This document shows positions 1 to 10,575 of a stretch of DNA of 64,000 bases, in pieces; position 1 is the first letter of the stretch, and each line of letters begins with the position of its first letter. The stretch lies in assembly GCA_022376925.1 (NCBI GenBank), contig JAIOJX010000004.1, forward strand, positions 129,233,123-129,297,122. Direction: 5' to 3'. The translations under genes and the position numbers were made by a program. The stretch is from Tragulus kanchil. Lineage: Eukaryota > Chordata > Mammalia > Artiodactyla > Tragulidae. The notes beneath the pieces were generated by a model, which had not been told where the DNA came from, did not search any database, and was given only the letters and a program-made list of their open reading frames with translations.

Positions 1-184
1 CTGGCAAGAAACATAAGAACCTGTCAAAGGGGTATCTTTTAAGTAATAGGAACTGTGAGTTAAAGTGAAAGTGAGGCTTTCAAATTTCCACTGTCAATGC
101 TTTGGCAATGCTTGTTTAAAAAAAATTGTGTGCATGTATTACTCAAAGTCTCAGACATGAAAATTACATTATTAAAATAATTCA

Positions 185-441
185 TGGGGGAAGGAACAGT
201 GGGTGAGAGGCGTAAAGGAAGTATCATGAAGGCCTGTACTATCATAAGTGAAGAAAATAGCTATAGTCATTGCTCTGTGAGAAAAGGGGATCCTTCAGGG
301 GTGCTGTGTGATGGTTGGGAGGGGAGGGAAGGGGGGGATATACATGTGACTAATCTGAGAACATGCATGTCTGTGAACAACAAAACTCTGTAAAAGTTAA
401 AAGTAAAATAAAGGTTTAAAAAAAATAATAATAATAATTCA
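185..441 (+). mobile_element. L1 3' end (3' UTR and A-rich tail); copy at 1281-1537
   Basis: The sequence up to the (AAT)n tail is related to the reverse complement of 26645-26960, which joins an L1 ORF2. Only the untranslated end is present. A G-rich tract lies at 317-337. Confidence 0.75.
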
Positions 442-611
442 TGGTTAGAAGTGAGAACAATACCCCGGAAGCTCTAAGGCCAGGTTCTTGGCTTGGGTTC
501 TAGCAATAACTTGCAATCCAGCAGGTTCTAAAACTTACCTTCTCAGCATCTCATTTTCTTCAGTGGTAAGTTTGACATTTTTCTATGAATTATATATTGC
601 TAATCTGTGCC

Positions 612-838
612 CGTGTGCTGTTTGCAAAGTCACTTCAGTCACGTCCAACTCTTTAAGATCCTATGGACTGGAGCCCTCCAAGCTCCTCTGTCAGTGGGAT
701 TCTCCAAGCAAGAATACTGGAATGGGTTGCCATGCCCTCTTTCAGGGGATCTTTCCAACCCAGGGATGGAACCCACATCTCTTACAGCTCCTGCATTGGC
801 AGGTGGGTTCTTCATTACTAGCACCACCGGGGATGCCC
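612..838 (-). mobile_element. Bov-tA SINE; copy at 1708-1934
   Basis: Diagnostic blocks are gtcacttcagtcacgtcc, ggattctccaagcaagaata and tggaatgggttgccatg, ending in a tRNA-like head read backwards. Long open frames through it are coincidental. Confidence 0.85.
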
Positions 839-2179
839 ATATTACTAATATCAGTCATTAATCAACAAACAGTATTACTTCAATATTTGTGGAGACAGCT
901 TAATGATGTACTTTCTATACAAATGGATGCACCTCTATTTGGAGCAGTTCACTATCAAAATGACACTTCCTCTGCTGGGCAAATCTTAACAACTATGGCT
1001 CTGTTTACTTTTCTTTGCTCAGATAATTTTGGTATGCTTTAACATTAAAGAATAAACATGTCTACACACATTTGGTCATTTAAATAGGGACTCCCTCTGG
1101 CAAGAAACATAAGAACCTGTCAAAGGGGTATCTTTTAAGTAATAGGAACTGTGAGTTAAAGTGAAAGTGAGGCTTTCAAATTTCCACTGTCAATGCTTTG
1201 GCAATGCTTGTTTAAAAAAAATTGTGTGCATGTATTACTCAAAGTCTCAGACATGAAAATTACATTATTAAAATAATTCATGGGGGAAGGAACAGTGGGT
1301 GAGAGGCGTAAAGGAAGTATCATGAAGGCCTGTACTATCATAAGTGAAGAAAATAGCTATAGTCATTGCTCTGTGAGAAAAGGGGATCCTTCAGGGGTGC
1401 TGTGTGATGGTTGGGAGGGGAGGGAAGGGGGGGATATACATGTGACTAATCTGAGAACATGCATGTCTGTGAACAACAAAACTCTGTAAAAGTTAAAAGT
1501 AAAATAAAGGTTTAAAAAAAATAATAATAATAATTCATGGTTAGAAGTGAGAACAATACCCCGGAAGCTCTAAGGCCAGGTTCTTGGCTTGGGTTCTAGC
1601 AATAACTTGCAATCCAGCAGGTTCTAAAACTTACCTTCTCAGCATCTCATTTTCTTCAGTGGTAAGTTTGACATTTTTCTATGAATTATATATTGCTAAT
1701 CTGTGCCCGTGTGCTGTTTGCAAAGTCACTTCAGTCACGTCCAACTCTTTAAGATCCTATGGACTGGAGCCCTCCAAGCTCCTCTGTCAGTGGGATTCTC
1801 CAAGCAAGAATACTGGAATGGGTTGCCATGCCCTCTTTCAGGGGATCTTTCCAACCCAGGGATGGAACCCACATCTCTTACAGCTCCTGCATTGGCAGGT
1901 GGGTTCTTCATTACTAGCACCACCGGGGATGCCCATATTACTAATATCAGTCATTAATCAACAAACAGTATTACTTCAATATTTGTGGAGACAGCTTAAT
2001 GATGTACTTTCTATACAAATGGATGCACCTCTATTTGGAGCAGTTCACTATCAAAATGACACTTCCTCTGCTGGGCAAATCTTAACAACTATGGCTCTGT
2101 TTACTTTTCTTTGCTCAGATAATTTTTGGTATGTTTCTAAACAAGTTTTTGAAGCATTAAAAAATTCCCAATAATAATA

Positions 2180-3109
2180 GAGAATAGCCACTCCATTAAA
2201 AACATAAGTGTCAACAGAGGCATAATACATAAGCCCATAAGCACATCCAAGTGCCAAAGATGTGCTGACATATGTATTAGATTAGAACACACAGACTTGA
2301 TACAAATGAAGGCTAAATGCAAACTATTTAGCTGGCCAGCCTTGATATGACCCTCTTAGCTGTTGTAATATTATCCAACTAAACGTCAGAGACGTTCCTT
2401 CTGTGCTCCTGAGTCATTAACACATGCTGTGAACGTCCACCGCTGACATCACACGGGAAGGTCTGCTCTGCTACGGCATGTATAGCGGGGGTGCAGTGGG
2501 CCCCACCAGCAGCCTTCAAACCACTTGAGCATTTTTTCTGAAGGGTGCTTTCAGTCACAGTGGCAGCACCCACCTCTCTCTCTGTCAGAGGATGGTCCCC
2601 GGGTTGCTAAGGCCCTGGAGAGCTGGAAATGCCTGAAATGTCTTCCCCAGTTCCATCTCCAGCCATCACCCATGACCAGAGATCGGAGTGAACTACTCCA
2701 GCTACTGTGCCTCTGACCAGGGTCTCCAGGGTCGTCCTGTTGGATACAAGCAAAATGACCCTGCTTGGAACTGTTTAATATTGTACCTTTTTTTGGCTTC
2801 GGTCATCTTTGGAAGAGTTTTTATCTCAAAGTCTGCCTCTAAGGAACCCAAATTAAGACAGTATGTTTTACTTTTATGCAAAGTGTCAATAAGCTCATAA
2901 TGATCAGCAGACAGGGGATCAATATCAGTACAACATGTCAGTTGAGTTGGTTTATAAAGGATTACTTCCAGCACACAAATATTCTGAAAAGTCATCAGGG
3001 ACCAGCTTTCTCAAAATTGAAGAGAAAATTTTAGCAACACATAAAAACATCAAGATAAAAGCTGACATACTTCCAATAATATAAAAATACACATACACGA
3101 ATTCACTCA
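2180..3109. other. no gene or clear repeat recognised
   Basis: AT-rich and mixed sequence left of the last WDR70 exon seen. I looked here for the WDR70 terminal exon and poly(A) signal and found neither. Confidence 0.5.
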
Positions 3110-3370
3110 CTGTGTTAATAATTGCCAAATCCTGGGAGCAATATAAACACCATCCACAGGAGAGCAGTGGAATAAACTGCCATATATCCACAGTGAGCAC
3201 TACCCAGCCGCCAAGAAGAATGACAACGAGCTCTATGAACTGATGGACAGCAATGTCCAGGTCATACTGCTAAGTGAGAAAAAAAGCAAAGCTCAAAGAC
3301 TATTATGGAGACTATGGCCATACAAAATCTGAATACAGGGGCAATTTGGGTGAAAAGTACATACAAACTC
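3110..3370 (+). mobile_element. old L1 fragment
   Basis: It contains a decayed form of the L1 ORF2 end, with ccatccacaggagagcagtg and the following cagtgagcactacccagccg and aagaatgacaacgagctc blocks. The frame is broken. Confidence 0.6.
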
Positions 3371-3632
3371 TCTGGACTGTTTTTTTTTTTTTAACAGTCA
3401 AAACTTCATGTATTTATTTATGCATTTCCTCATTTTACATAGCCTTGAACTTCAGGTCTCCACGGGCAAGTACATTCATTCAGCAAATATCCACTGTTTG
3501 CCTATGACTTTGCTAGGCATTAGTGAAGAAATGTGAGAATATAAAGATGACAGTTATATTCTCTGCTCTTAAGACATTTACAACTGAGCTGGAGACACAT
3601 AAATGCACACAAATACATTTTATTGCTATGTA

Positions 3633-3762
3633 ACAACTATGCTAAGTCGCTTTAGTCATATCCGACTCTGCGACCCCATGGATTATGGCCTGCCAGGCTA
3701 CTGTCCATGGGATTTCTCAGGCAACAATACTGGAGTGGGCTGCCATTTCCTTCTCCATGGAC
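3633..3762 (-). mobile_element. Bov-A-type SINE, partial
   Basis: It has ctaagtcgctttagtcatat and ggagtgggctgccatttcc, but stops before the tRNA-like head. Confidence 0.8.
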
Positions 3763-3944
3763 TGTTTTTATGATTTCTCTGCAAGCCTAACCACTGCATG
3801 TTCACTTGTGTTAAGCTAACTGAGGGAATCTGAGCAGGCAGGCTCTACTATGCCTGTGTTAACTACTACTTACAAACCAGTTCAACAAGTAAAAGTTAGT
3901 CTTCAGTAACAGATCTTACCAACTGTTCCCCTGCAGTTTCTTTT

Positions 3945-4157
3945 TGCTGCTGTTGTTCAGTTGTTAAGTTGTCTCACTCTTGGTGACCCCATGGATGGCA
4001 GCAGGCCAGGCTCCTCTGGCTGCAGGATTTCCCCAGCAAGAACACTGAACTGGGTTGCCATTTCCTTCTCCGAGGGATCATCACCACCCAGGGATTGAAC
4101 CCATGTCTCCTGCATTGGCAGGCAGATTCTTTACCACTAAACCACCAGGGAAGCCCC
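3945..4157 (-). mobile_element. Bov-tA SINE
   Basis: It runs from tgttgttcagttgttaag to accaccagggaagcccc, with the reversed tRNA-like head at 4085-4157. Another partial unit follows within 10 bp. Confidence 0.88.
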
Positions 4158-4165
4158 AAAATGGT

Positions 4166-4283
4166 TTGTGTGAGAGCTCAGTCATGTCCAACTCTTTGCG
4201 ACTTCATGGACTGCAGAAACAGACAGGTCAAAGAGATAGACTCCTCTGTCCGTGGAATTTTCCAGGCAAGAATACCAATATAA
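4166..4283 (-). mobile_element. Bov-A-type SINE, partial
   Basis: It has gagctcagtcatgtccaact, the cgtggaattttccaggcaag block and agaatacc, then is interrupted. The tRNA-like head is missing. Confidence 0.75.
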
Positions 4284-4498
4284 CTCTGATGGAGGTGATC
4301 TCATTTAAAATTTTAGCCTTTTAGAGTCCTCAGATACAAACAAAGGCCAGTGGTTCTGGACCACTAGTACCTGGCCTATTTTTCATGCTTAAGAATAAAA
4401 ATGAAATGGAGAACATAAACCCCCAAAGCAGCCACTGCTATGTTCTTCCCAAGTCATTCATGTCATACATTGTCTGTTTCAGAAGGTTGGTCCCTTAC

Positions 4499-4661
4499 TT
4501 GGAGTATGCTGGAGAAACCCAATATGGGTTGTCCTCGGCTGCTTTCGCGTGCCGCAAAATGGCTTCCCGGGGGTTGCTGTCATCAGTTTTGTCCAAAGCA
4601 ATGTTCTTCACAATGTAGGAAGACAGAGTGCCTCCATGGGTTCCAACCCGGCCACCACGAC
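4499..4661 (-). CDS. WDR70: WDR70 penultimate coding exon (intact copy)
   Basis: The 163-bp exon completes Gly with GT, reads R-G-G-R-V-G-T-H-G-G-T-L, then S-S-Y-I-V-K-N-I-A-L-D-K and ends Y-W-V-S-P-A-Y-S plus AA of a Lys codon. Acceptor: tggaacag; donor: CCAAgtaaggg. This is the conserved C-terminal tail of WDR70. Only a short terminal exon (about 28 codons by comparison with the human protein, from memory) should follow. I searched 1-4498 by eye for its lysine- and glutamate-rich sequence and did not find it. Confidence 0.94.
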
Positions 4662-4987
4662 CTGTTCCAAAGGGAAAAAACACAAATCAGGAACAGAGGG
4701 AGCATACAGTCTTGGTTTTATCCAGGCTGAGAATCCTGCACTGCTGGCTTCCGGGGTGGCCAGTTAAATGAATGATAGCGCAGGGTCGTGGTGATTCAGG
4801 TTGCCCTTATTTTCATTATTTCCTGGAGAATCAGGGTTTTTCCAGGGCTTATACAGACTCTGGTCTGAAGCACACTAAAGAGTACTTGGGTATCGTCCCT
4901 TCTGCTTTCATTTATGAAAATCACAACCCAAGTTGGACATCACCAAAACTCAACTTCCCTGTAAAATTTTTAAAAATAATTTTTGTT

Positions 4988-5265
4988 GGGCTTCTCTGGT
5001 GGTCCAGTGGGTAAACAGTCCTCCTTGCTGTGCAAGGGGTACCGGTTTGATCCCTGGCCTGGGAAGATCCCACGTGAGCCGCAGAGCGGCTGGACCGGTG
5101 TGTCTAATTACAAGCCAGCACTCTGGAGCACATGTGCCCAAAGCCGGTGCTCTTCAACGAGCGAGGTCACTGTGATGGGAGGCCCACACAGGCCAAAGAA
5201 TAAAGATGGATGAAAATAAATAAATAAATAGACCAATAAAAGAGGCCAAAATTAAAAAAAAACTT
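4988..5265 (+). mobile_element. tRNA-derived SINE of an unnamed family; copy at 6097-6370
   Basis: The head gggcttctctggtggtccag is followed by gtttgatccctggcctggga (a B-box-like element), then gtgtctaattacaagccag, ggtgctcttcaacgagcgag, ggcccacacaggccaaag and an (AAAT)n tail. The body after the head is not Bov-A. I do not recognise the family name. Confidence 0.8.
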
Positions 5266-5602
5266 ATAAAAAATATTTTTTGTTATACTTTAGTTGCCTC
5301 ATTTACACAATGACAGCAGTGCAGGAAGAAATACAAATAATTTGCCATGTCTGTGCCTTAAAAAATTCCTCAGGCATGAACACATGAAATTCAATGAATA
5401 AAAACATCCAATAATCATTAGACGCTGTTTTAGGTTTTTTTGGGGGTGATCTCATTTAAAATTTTAGCCTTTTAGAGTCCTCAGATACAAACAAGGGTTT
5501 TGTCCAAGAAAAAAAAAACATAAACCCCAAAGCATCCACTGCTATGTTCTTCCCAAGTCATTCATGTCATACATTGTCTGTTTCAGAAGGTTGGTCCCTT
5601 AC

Positions 5603-5770
5603 TTGGAGTATGCTGGAGAAACCCAATATGGGTTGTCCTCGGCTGCTTTCGCGTGCCGCAAAATGGCTTCCCGGGGGTTGCTGTCATCAGTTTTGTCCAA
5701 GGCAATGTTCTTCACAATGTAGGAAGACAGAGTGCCTCCAGGGGTTTCCCAAACCCCGGGCCACCACGAC
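5603..5770 (-). pseudogene. WDR70: WDR70 penultimate exon, duplicate copy with indels
   Basis: Right copy of the exon at 4499-4661. It is 168 bp instead of 163 because the Gly-Thr-His-Gly region (5740-5761) contains extra C and G residues, a net +5 that breaks the frame. One other difference (A to G at 5701) is synonymous. The damage is confined to a homopolymer-rich patch, which fits sequencing or consensus error. Confidence 0.85.
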
Positions 5771-6548
5771 CTGTTCCAAAGGGAAAAACACAAATCAGGA
5801 ACAGAGGGAGCATACAGTCTTGGTTTTATCCAGGCTGAGAATCCTGCACTGCTGGTTTCCCGGGGTGGCCAGTTAAATGAATGATAGCGCAGGGTCGTGG
5901 TGATTCAGGTTGCCCTTATTTTCATTATTTCCTGGAGAATCAGGGTTTTTCCAGGGCTTATACAGACTCTGGTCTGAAGCACACTAAAGAGTACTTGGGT
6001 ATCGTCCCTTCTGCTTTCATTTATGAAAATCACAACCCAAGTTGGACATCACCAAAACTCAACTTCCCTGTAAAATTTTTAAAAATAATTTTTGTTGGGC
6101 TTCTCTGGTGGTCCAGTGGGTAAACAGTCCTCCTTGCTGTGCAAGGGTACCGGTTGATCCCTGGCCTGGGAAGATCCCACGTGAGCCGCAGAGCGGCTGG
6201 ACCGGTGTGTCTAATTACAAGCCAGCACTCTGGAGCACATGTGCCCAAAGCCGGTGCTCTTCAACGAGCGAGGTCACTGTGATGGGAGGCCCACACAGGC
6301 CAAAGAATAAAGATGGATGAAAATAAATAAATAAATAGACCAATAAAAGAGGCCAAAATTAAAAAAAAACTTATAAAAAATATTTTTTGTTATACTTTAG
6401 TTGCCTCATTTACACAATGACAGCAGTGCAGGAAGAAATACAAATAATTTGCCATGTCTGTGCCTTAAAAAATTCCTCAGGCATGAACACATGAAATTCA
6501 ATGAATAAAAACATCCAATAATCATTAGACGCTGTTTTAGGTTTTTTT

Positions 6549-6847
6549 GGGGGGGGGGTTGGGGAGGGAGGGGGGCAGGTGGGCCACTTCGATTGGTCTT
6601 TCATTTATCTATTTTTCATCCATCTTTGTTCTTTGGCCCGTGTGGGCCTCACAGAGGCCATCACAGTGGCCTCTGTTGTTGCAGAGCACCGGCTCTGGGC
6701 ACATGTGCTCCAGAGCTCCGGCTTGGTAATTGGACACATCGGTCCAGCTGCTCCGCGGCACATGGGATCTTCCCAGGCCAGGGCTTGAACCGGTGCCCCT
6801 TGCACTGCAAGGCGGTGTCGTTACCCACTGGACCACCAGGGAAGCTC
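6549..6847 (-). mobile_element. tRNA-derived SINE (unnamed family) with G-rich 3' tract
   Basis: Reverse orientation: it ends at accaccagggaagctcc (6831-6847). On the plus strand its 3' end is a G-rich tract (6549-6583) with at least five runs of three or more G. Confidence 0.8.
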
Positions 6848-7612
6848 CCTGTTTTAGTTTTAAACCAGTATATCTTAGGGCTTGCCATCTTCCAAGTACC
6901 TTGCAGGAGAGAAAACAAAATACGATGAATCGACTGATTCACTGTCTCATTGCATGTAATTGCCCTAGACAGGAAGCCCCACTTGGGCAGGAATATGTTC
7001 CCTACTGGATCCCACCAACTAGTTTCTAGTACACACTAAAAGACATGTGGCTTTTCCAGAAGATTAAAAAGAAAAGAAAACCCCACCACATGAAAAGTCC
7101 AGCAGCACTAAAAGATTAATTTTATAAGGCAGGAAATAATTGCCAGGGAATTTGTATGGCCAGTAACTATTGTGTCAGTAGCACTTTGAGGAAGAAGAGA
7201 ACTCTTCATGCTGATGGGAAAAGGCAACTGTGGAAAGAGATAAATCCAATCCGGGAGAACTCAGCAGACAAAGAAGATTCTTTACAATGAACCAAATGGT
7301 TTAAATACGAAAGTATAGAAAGAGGGAAGTTCAATGGTCATTTGGGGGCGGGAATGAACCAAGAGTCACATGGGAAGATTAGAGTAGGAAAGAGGTGTGA
7401 CCTAAAGCTCAAAAGCAGGTTAGAGTCAGACTGCAGAGAACTCTGCATCTCTGGACATGCAACTGGACAGTGTACAGCTTCTGAAGGCATGGGGGCAGTA
7501 GCAATATGAGAGCTACAGAGCTTGGAAATAAAAGTTATGTATCAGATGAACGAAGGCAGTAGTGAGGAGAGAGAGTGACTTGAGAGGGTGCCTGGTTAAC
7601 AAATGCTTTTTA
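6848..7612. other. WDR70 3' intron: no recognised element
   Basis: Unique-looking sequence without clear SINE or LINE blocks. The part from 7240 to 7600 is purine-rich on the plus strand. Confidence 0.4.
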
Positions 7613-8271
7613 ATAATCCAGGCAAGAATAGTATATAGGAACTCTGTTCAGGATTTTGGCAGAGAAAATCGGGAAAAAAAAAGAGAGATTGGGTATATGA
7701 GATATTTTCAATGCTAAAGGGACAGGCCAAGGAGATAGAGGTTCAGAACTCAAGTCTGGATGAGTAAACAAGTCAAAAGCGATAGAAGCTTGTGAACCTA
7801 GGACAAATGGAAACCATGCAGGTGGTAACAGAAAAAGGGATTCCAGCAAAGGCCCAGGCTGTATGAAGGCCAATGCCGCCTTGCTTTCTTTTGGTCTGAC
7901 TTTTGGAGGAACTCTAAGGATTTTTATTCATCTTCTAGGGAAATGGGCAGTTCCATTTTATTAATGCAGAACTAAATGATGGCCACTCTCTGCCTTGTGT
8001 GAAACCTAATCCAGCCTAAATTTTGGCCCGAGTCCTCAAAGTTGTATTTCAAGCCAACATGGAGAGCGATGGTTTAAACACTGAGTTCCAAGGAGCCTCA
8101 GAGCTCTAGAGAGGTCATCTAAGGAGCTCCAGTTGGAGACCAAGCAGAAGAGGCGCTGGGCTTCCTCTCTACTTCAGCACAGCAGCTCCACCGGTGTCAG
8201 GTTTTTTCCACTGGGTTTCTGCATCAGCTCTTTAAGCAAAAAGTTCTGATGTTAAAAGAAGGGGTTTCAGA

Positions 8272-8545
8272 GCTTCCCTGGTGGTCCAGTGGGTAAAGAG
8301 TCCGCCTTGAATGCAAGGGGCACCAGTTTGATCCCCGGCCGGGGAAGATTCCACATGTCGCAGAGCAGCTGGACTGGTGTGTCCAATTATGAGCCAGTGC
8401 TCTGCAGCATACATGCCCACAACCAGTGCTCCTCAATGAGAGAGGTTACTGCGATGGGAGGCGCACGCAGGCCAAAAATTAACGATGGATGAAAATAAAT
8501 AAATAAGAAAACAATAAAAGAGGCCAAAATTATTTTTTTAAAAAA
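8272..8545 (+). mobile_element. tRNA-derived SINE (unnamed family); copy at 9422-9695
   Basis: It begins agcttccctggtggtccag and contains tgtgtccaattatgagccag and ggcgcacgcaggccaaaaat, followed by (AAAT)n and an A/T-rich end. Confidence 0.8.
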
Positions 8546-8686
8546 AGGCGGGGTGGGTGGGTTAAAAGACCCTGTTAGTCAAATCTCTGAAGACAGACAT
8601 CTAGGCCCAAAAGATCTTCCAACTTCTGTGTGGATTACCCAACCCTGGCCCTCAACCCCAGTGGGTCCCAGCAAGAGCACAGTCAC

Positions 8687-8750
8687 CTGGGCCTGCAACA
8701 GGAGGTTCAGGCTTGTGAGACTTGAGGGGATCCAGTCTGTCCTTCTCCAG
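8687..8750 (-). pseudogene. WDR70: WDR70 exon duplicate, 5' end missing
   Basis: These 64 bp repeat the 3' part of the exon at 9837-9953, including the gtgact donor. At 8750 the match stops abruptly inside the codon run for R-K-Q-L-E-K, and about 12 unrelated bases lead into the second copy of the block. There is no acceptor, so it cannot be spliced in. An exon cut exactly at a copy boundary is strong evidence that the copy is a contig end. Confidence 0.85.
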
Positions 8751-9836
8751 TGCCTGGTAAAAATAATCCAGGCAAGAATAGTATATAGGAACTCTGTTCA
8801 GGATTTTGGCAGAGAAAATCGGGAAAAAAAAAGAGAGATTGGGTATATGAGATATTTTCAATGCTAAAGGGACAGGCCAAGGAGATAGAGGTTCAGAACT
8901 CAAGTCTGGATGAGTAAACAAGTCAAAAGCGATAGAAGCTTGTGAACCTAGGACAAATGGAAACCATGCAGGTGGTAACAGAAAAAGGGATTCCAGCAAA
9001 GGCCCAGGCTGTATGAAGGCCAATGCCGCCTTGCTTTCTTTTGGTCTGACTTTTGGAGGAACTCTAAGGATTTTTATTCATCTTCTAGGGAAATGGGCAG
9101 TTCCATTTTATTAATGCAGAACTAAATGATGGCCACTCTCTGCCTTGTGTGAAACCTAATCCAGCCTAAATTTTGGCCCGAGTCCTCAAAGTTGTATTTC
9201 AAGCCAACATGGAGAGCGATGGTTTAAACACTGAGTTCCAAGGAGCCTCAGAGCTCTAGAGAGGTCATCTAAGGAGCTCCAGTTGGAGACCAAGCAGAAG
9301 AGGCGCTGGGCTTCCTCTCTACTTCAGCACAGCAGCTCCACCGGTGTCAGGTTTTTTCCACTGGGTTTCTGCATCAGCTCTTTAAGCAAAAAGTTCTGAT
9401 GTTAAAAGAAGGGGTTTCAGAGCTTCCCTGGTGGTCCAGTGGGTAAAGAGTCCGCCTTGAATGCAAGGGGCACCAGTTTGATCCCCGGCCGGGGAAGATT
9501 CCACATGTCGCAGAGCAGCTGGACTGGTGTGTCCAATTATGAGCCAGTGCTCTGCAGCATACATGCCCACAACCAGTGCTCCTCAATGAGAGAGGTTACT
9601 GCGATGGGAGGCGCACGCAGGCCAAAAATTAACGATGGATGAAAATAAATAAATAAGAAAACAATAAAAGAGGCCAAAATTATTTTTTTAAAAAAAGGCG
9701 GGGTGGGTGGGTTAAAAGACCCTGTTAGTCAAATCTCTGAAGACAGACATCTAGGCCCAAAAGATCTTCCAACTTCTGTGTGGATTACCCAACCCTGGCC
9801 CTCAACCCCAGTGGGTCCCAGCAAGAGCACAGTCAC

Positions 9837-9953
9837 CTGGGCCTGCAACAGGAGGTTCAGGCTTGTGAGACTTGAGGGGATCCAGTCTGTCCTTCTCCAG
9901 CTGTTTCCTTGTACTCCGTTGGCGAGGCTCGCGGAACATAGGCAAGGCGTGAG
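9837..9953 (-). CDS. WDR70: WDR70 internal exon (complete copy)
   Basis: The 117-bp exon completes a Pro codon with CT, reads H-A-L-P-M-F-R-E-P-R-Q-R-S-T-R-K-Q and continues L-E-K-D-R-L-D-P-L-K to P-V-A-G-P plus G. Acceptor: cttctcgtag; donor: CCAGgtgact. It encodes a charged, probably disordered linker after the propeller. This copy is complete because the sequence continues past the end of duplication D3; the left copy stops part way through. Confidence 0.95.
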
Positions 9954-10245
9954 CTACGAGAAGTCACAGTTGAAATTTTTCATTATGATAATAATCTTTC
10001 CATTCAAAAACATAGCTAGAGCATGACTAAATGAAGATGAAATGGAAGCCATAATGACAGCCTTCATCTAACAATAAAAGACAGTCTTACTGCAACCAAT
10101 TAGCTAACTTTGTTTGAGAGCAGCCACATTGCTCACCTCACCTGGCAGCTAATGGCGCTCAGGAAACACACTCAGATACCGTCACGGAAACGCTGGTGAG
10201 GCTCCCCACCTCCCCAACCCTGGGCAGCAGTTACACTGAACTTCT
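9954..10245. other. intron flank between a WDR70 exon and the plus-strand exon candidate
   Basis: No repeat recognised. It contains the branch and pyrimidine region of the WDR70 acceptor at 9954-9990. Confidence 0.4.
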
Positions 10246-10299
10246 GTGGTTTTCGGAAGAAACACTTATTGGGACTGCCTTTTATTTTTTGTCTTACAG

Positions 10300-10575
10300 G
10301 AACCAAACGTGAATCACGCCAACAGCTTGTCTGTCAGCCCTGAAGTCTCCTCAGATGCCTCACAAACACTGGAATCACTTCACACGTTTCTGAAATGTGA
10401 CCACCTCTCAGGAGGAGCTGACAACACTGAGTAACCGGAAGGGAGGAACACTCATTCCACTGAAATTGGGATAAAGGTGGTCATGAACGCACAGAGGGGC
10501 GTGGTGACTTGACGGGGACTTATGCCTTCTTCAGTATGGTCGACCAAAGAATAAAAATCAGAGTCATATTTGTCG
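10300..10575 (+). other. candidate terminal exon on the plus strand (antisense to WDR70)
   Basis: A good acceptor (tttttgtcttacag, ending 10299) is followed by 44 codons starting E-P-N-V-N-H-A-N-S and ending A-D-N-T-E, with TAA at 10432-10434. About 115 bp later comes a canonical AATAAA (10550-10555), then a GT-rich stretch (tgtgctcttggttgttt). Acceptor, open frame, stop, poly(A) signal and downstream element are in the right order and spacing for a last coding exon. I do not recognise the peptide and see no matching upstream exon, so it could be chance, a pseudo-exon or part of an antisense or nested transcript in the WDR70 intron. Confidence 0.35.

Larger units (their letters stand above)
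1..2160. repeat. tandem duplication D1 (copies 1-1036 and 1097-2134)
   Basis: The block beginning ctggcaagaaacataag recurs 1096 bp later with almost no differences (one T in a T run near 1030). It contains an L1 3' end and a Bov-tA SINE. The 60 bp between the copies are unmatched and probably belong upstream of the second copy. Confidence 0.95.
4294..6550. repeat. tandem duplication D2 (copies 4294-5444 and 5445-6550)
   Basis: Both copies carry the WDR70 penultimate exon and the same SINE. The offset is 1104-1109 bp after a small deletion near the start of the second copy. The left copy ends in the run tttttttgggg, exactly where the G-rich end of the next SINE begins in the right copy (6549). 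Exon damage is in the right copy. Confidence 0.95.
7613..9900. repeat. tandem duplication D3 (copies 7613-8750 and 8763-9900)
   Basis: Offset 1150 bp with essentially no mismatches seen. The left copy ends inside a WDR70 exon; the right copy runs through it. Twelve bases (8751-8762) that resemble neither flank fill the junction. Confidence 0.95.

Noticed and set aside
488..1042. 184-codon plus-strand open frame
   Set aside because: It runs through a Bov-tA SINE and flanking intron; its duplicate at 1584 belongs to D1.
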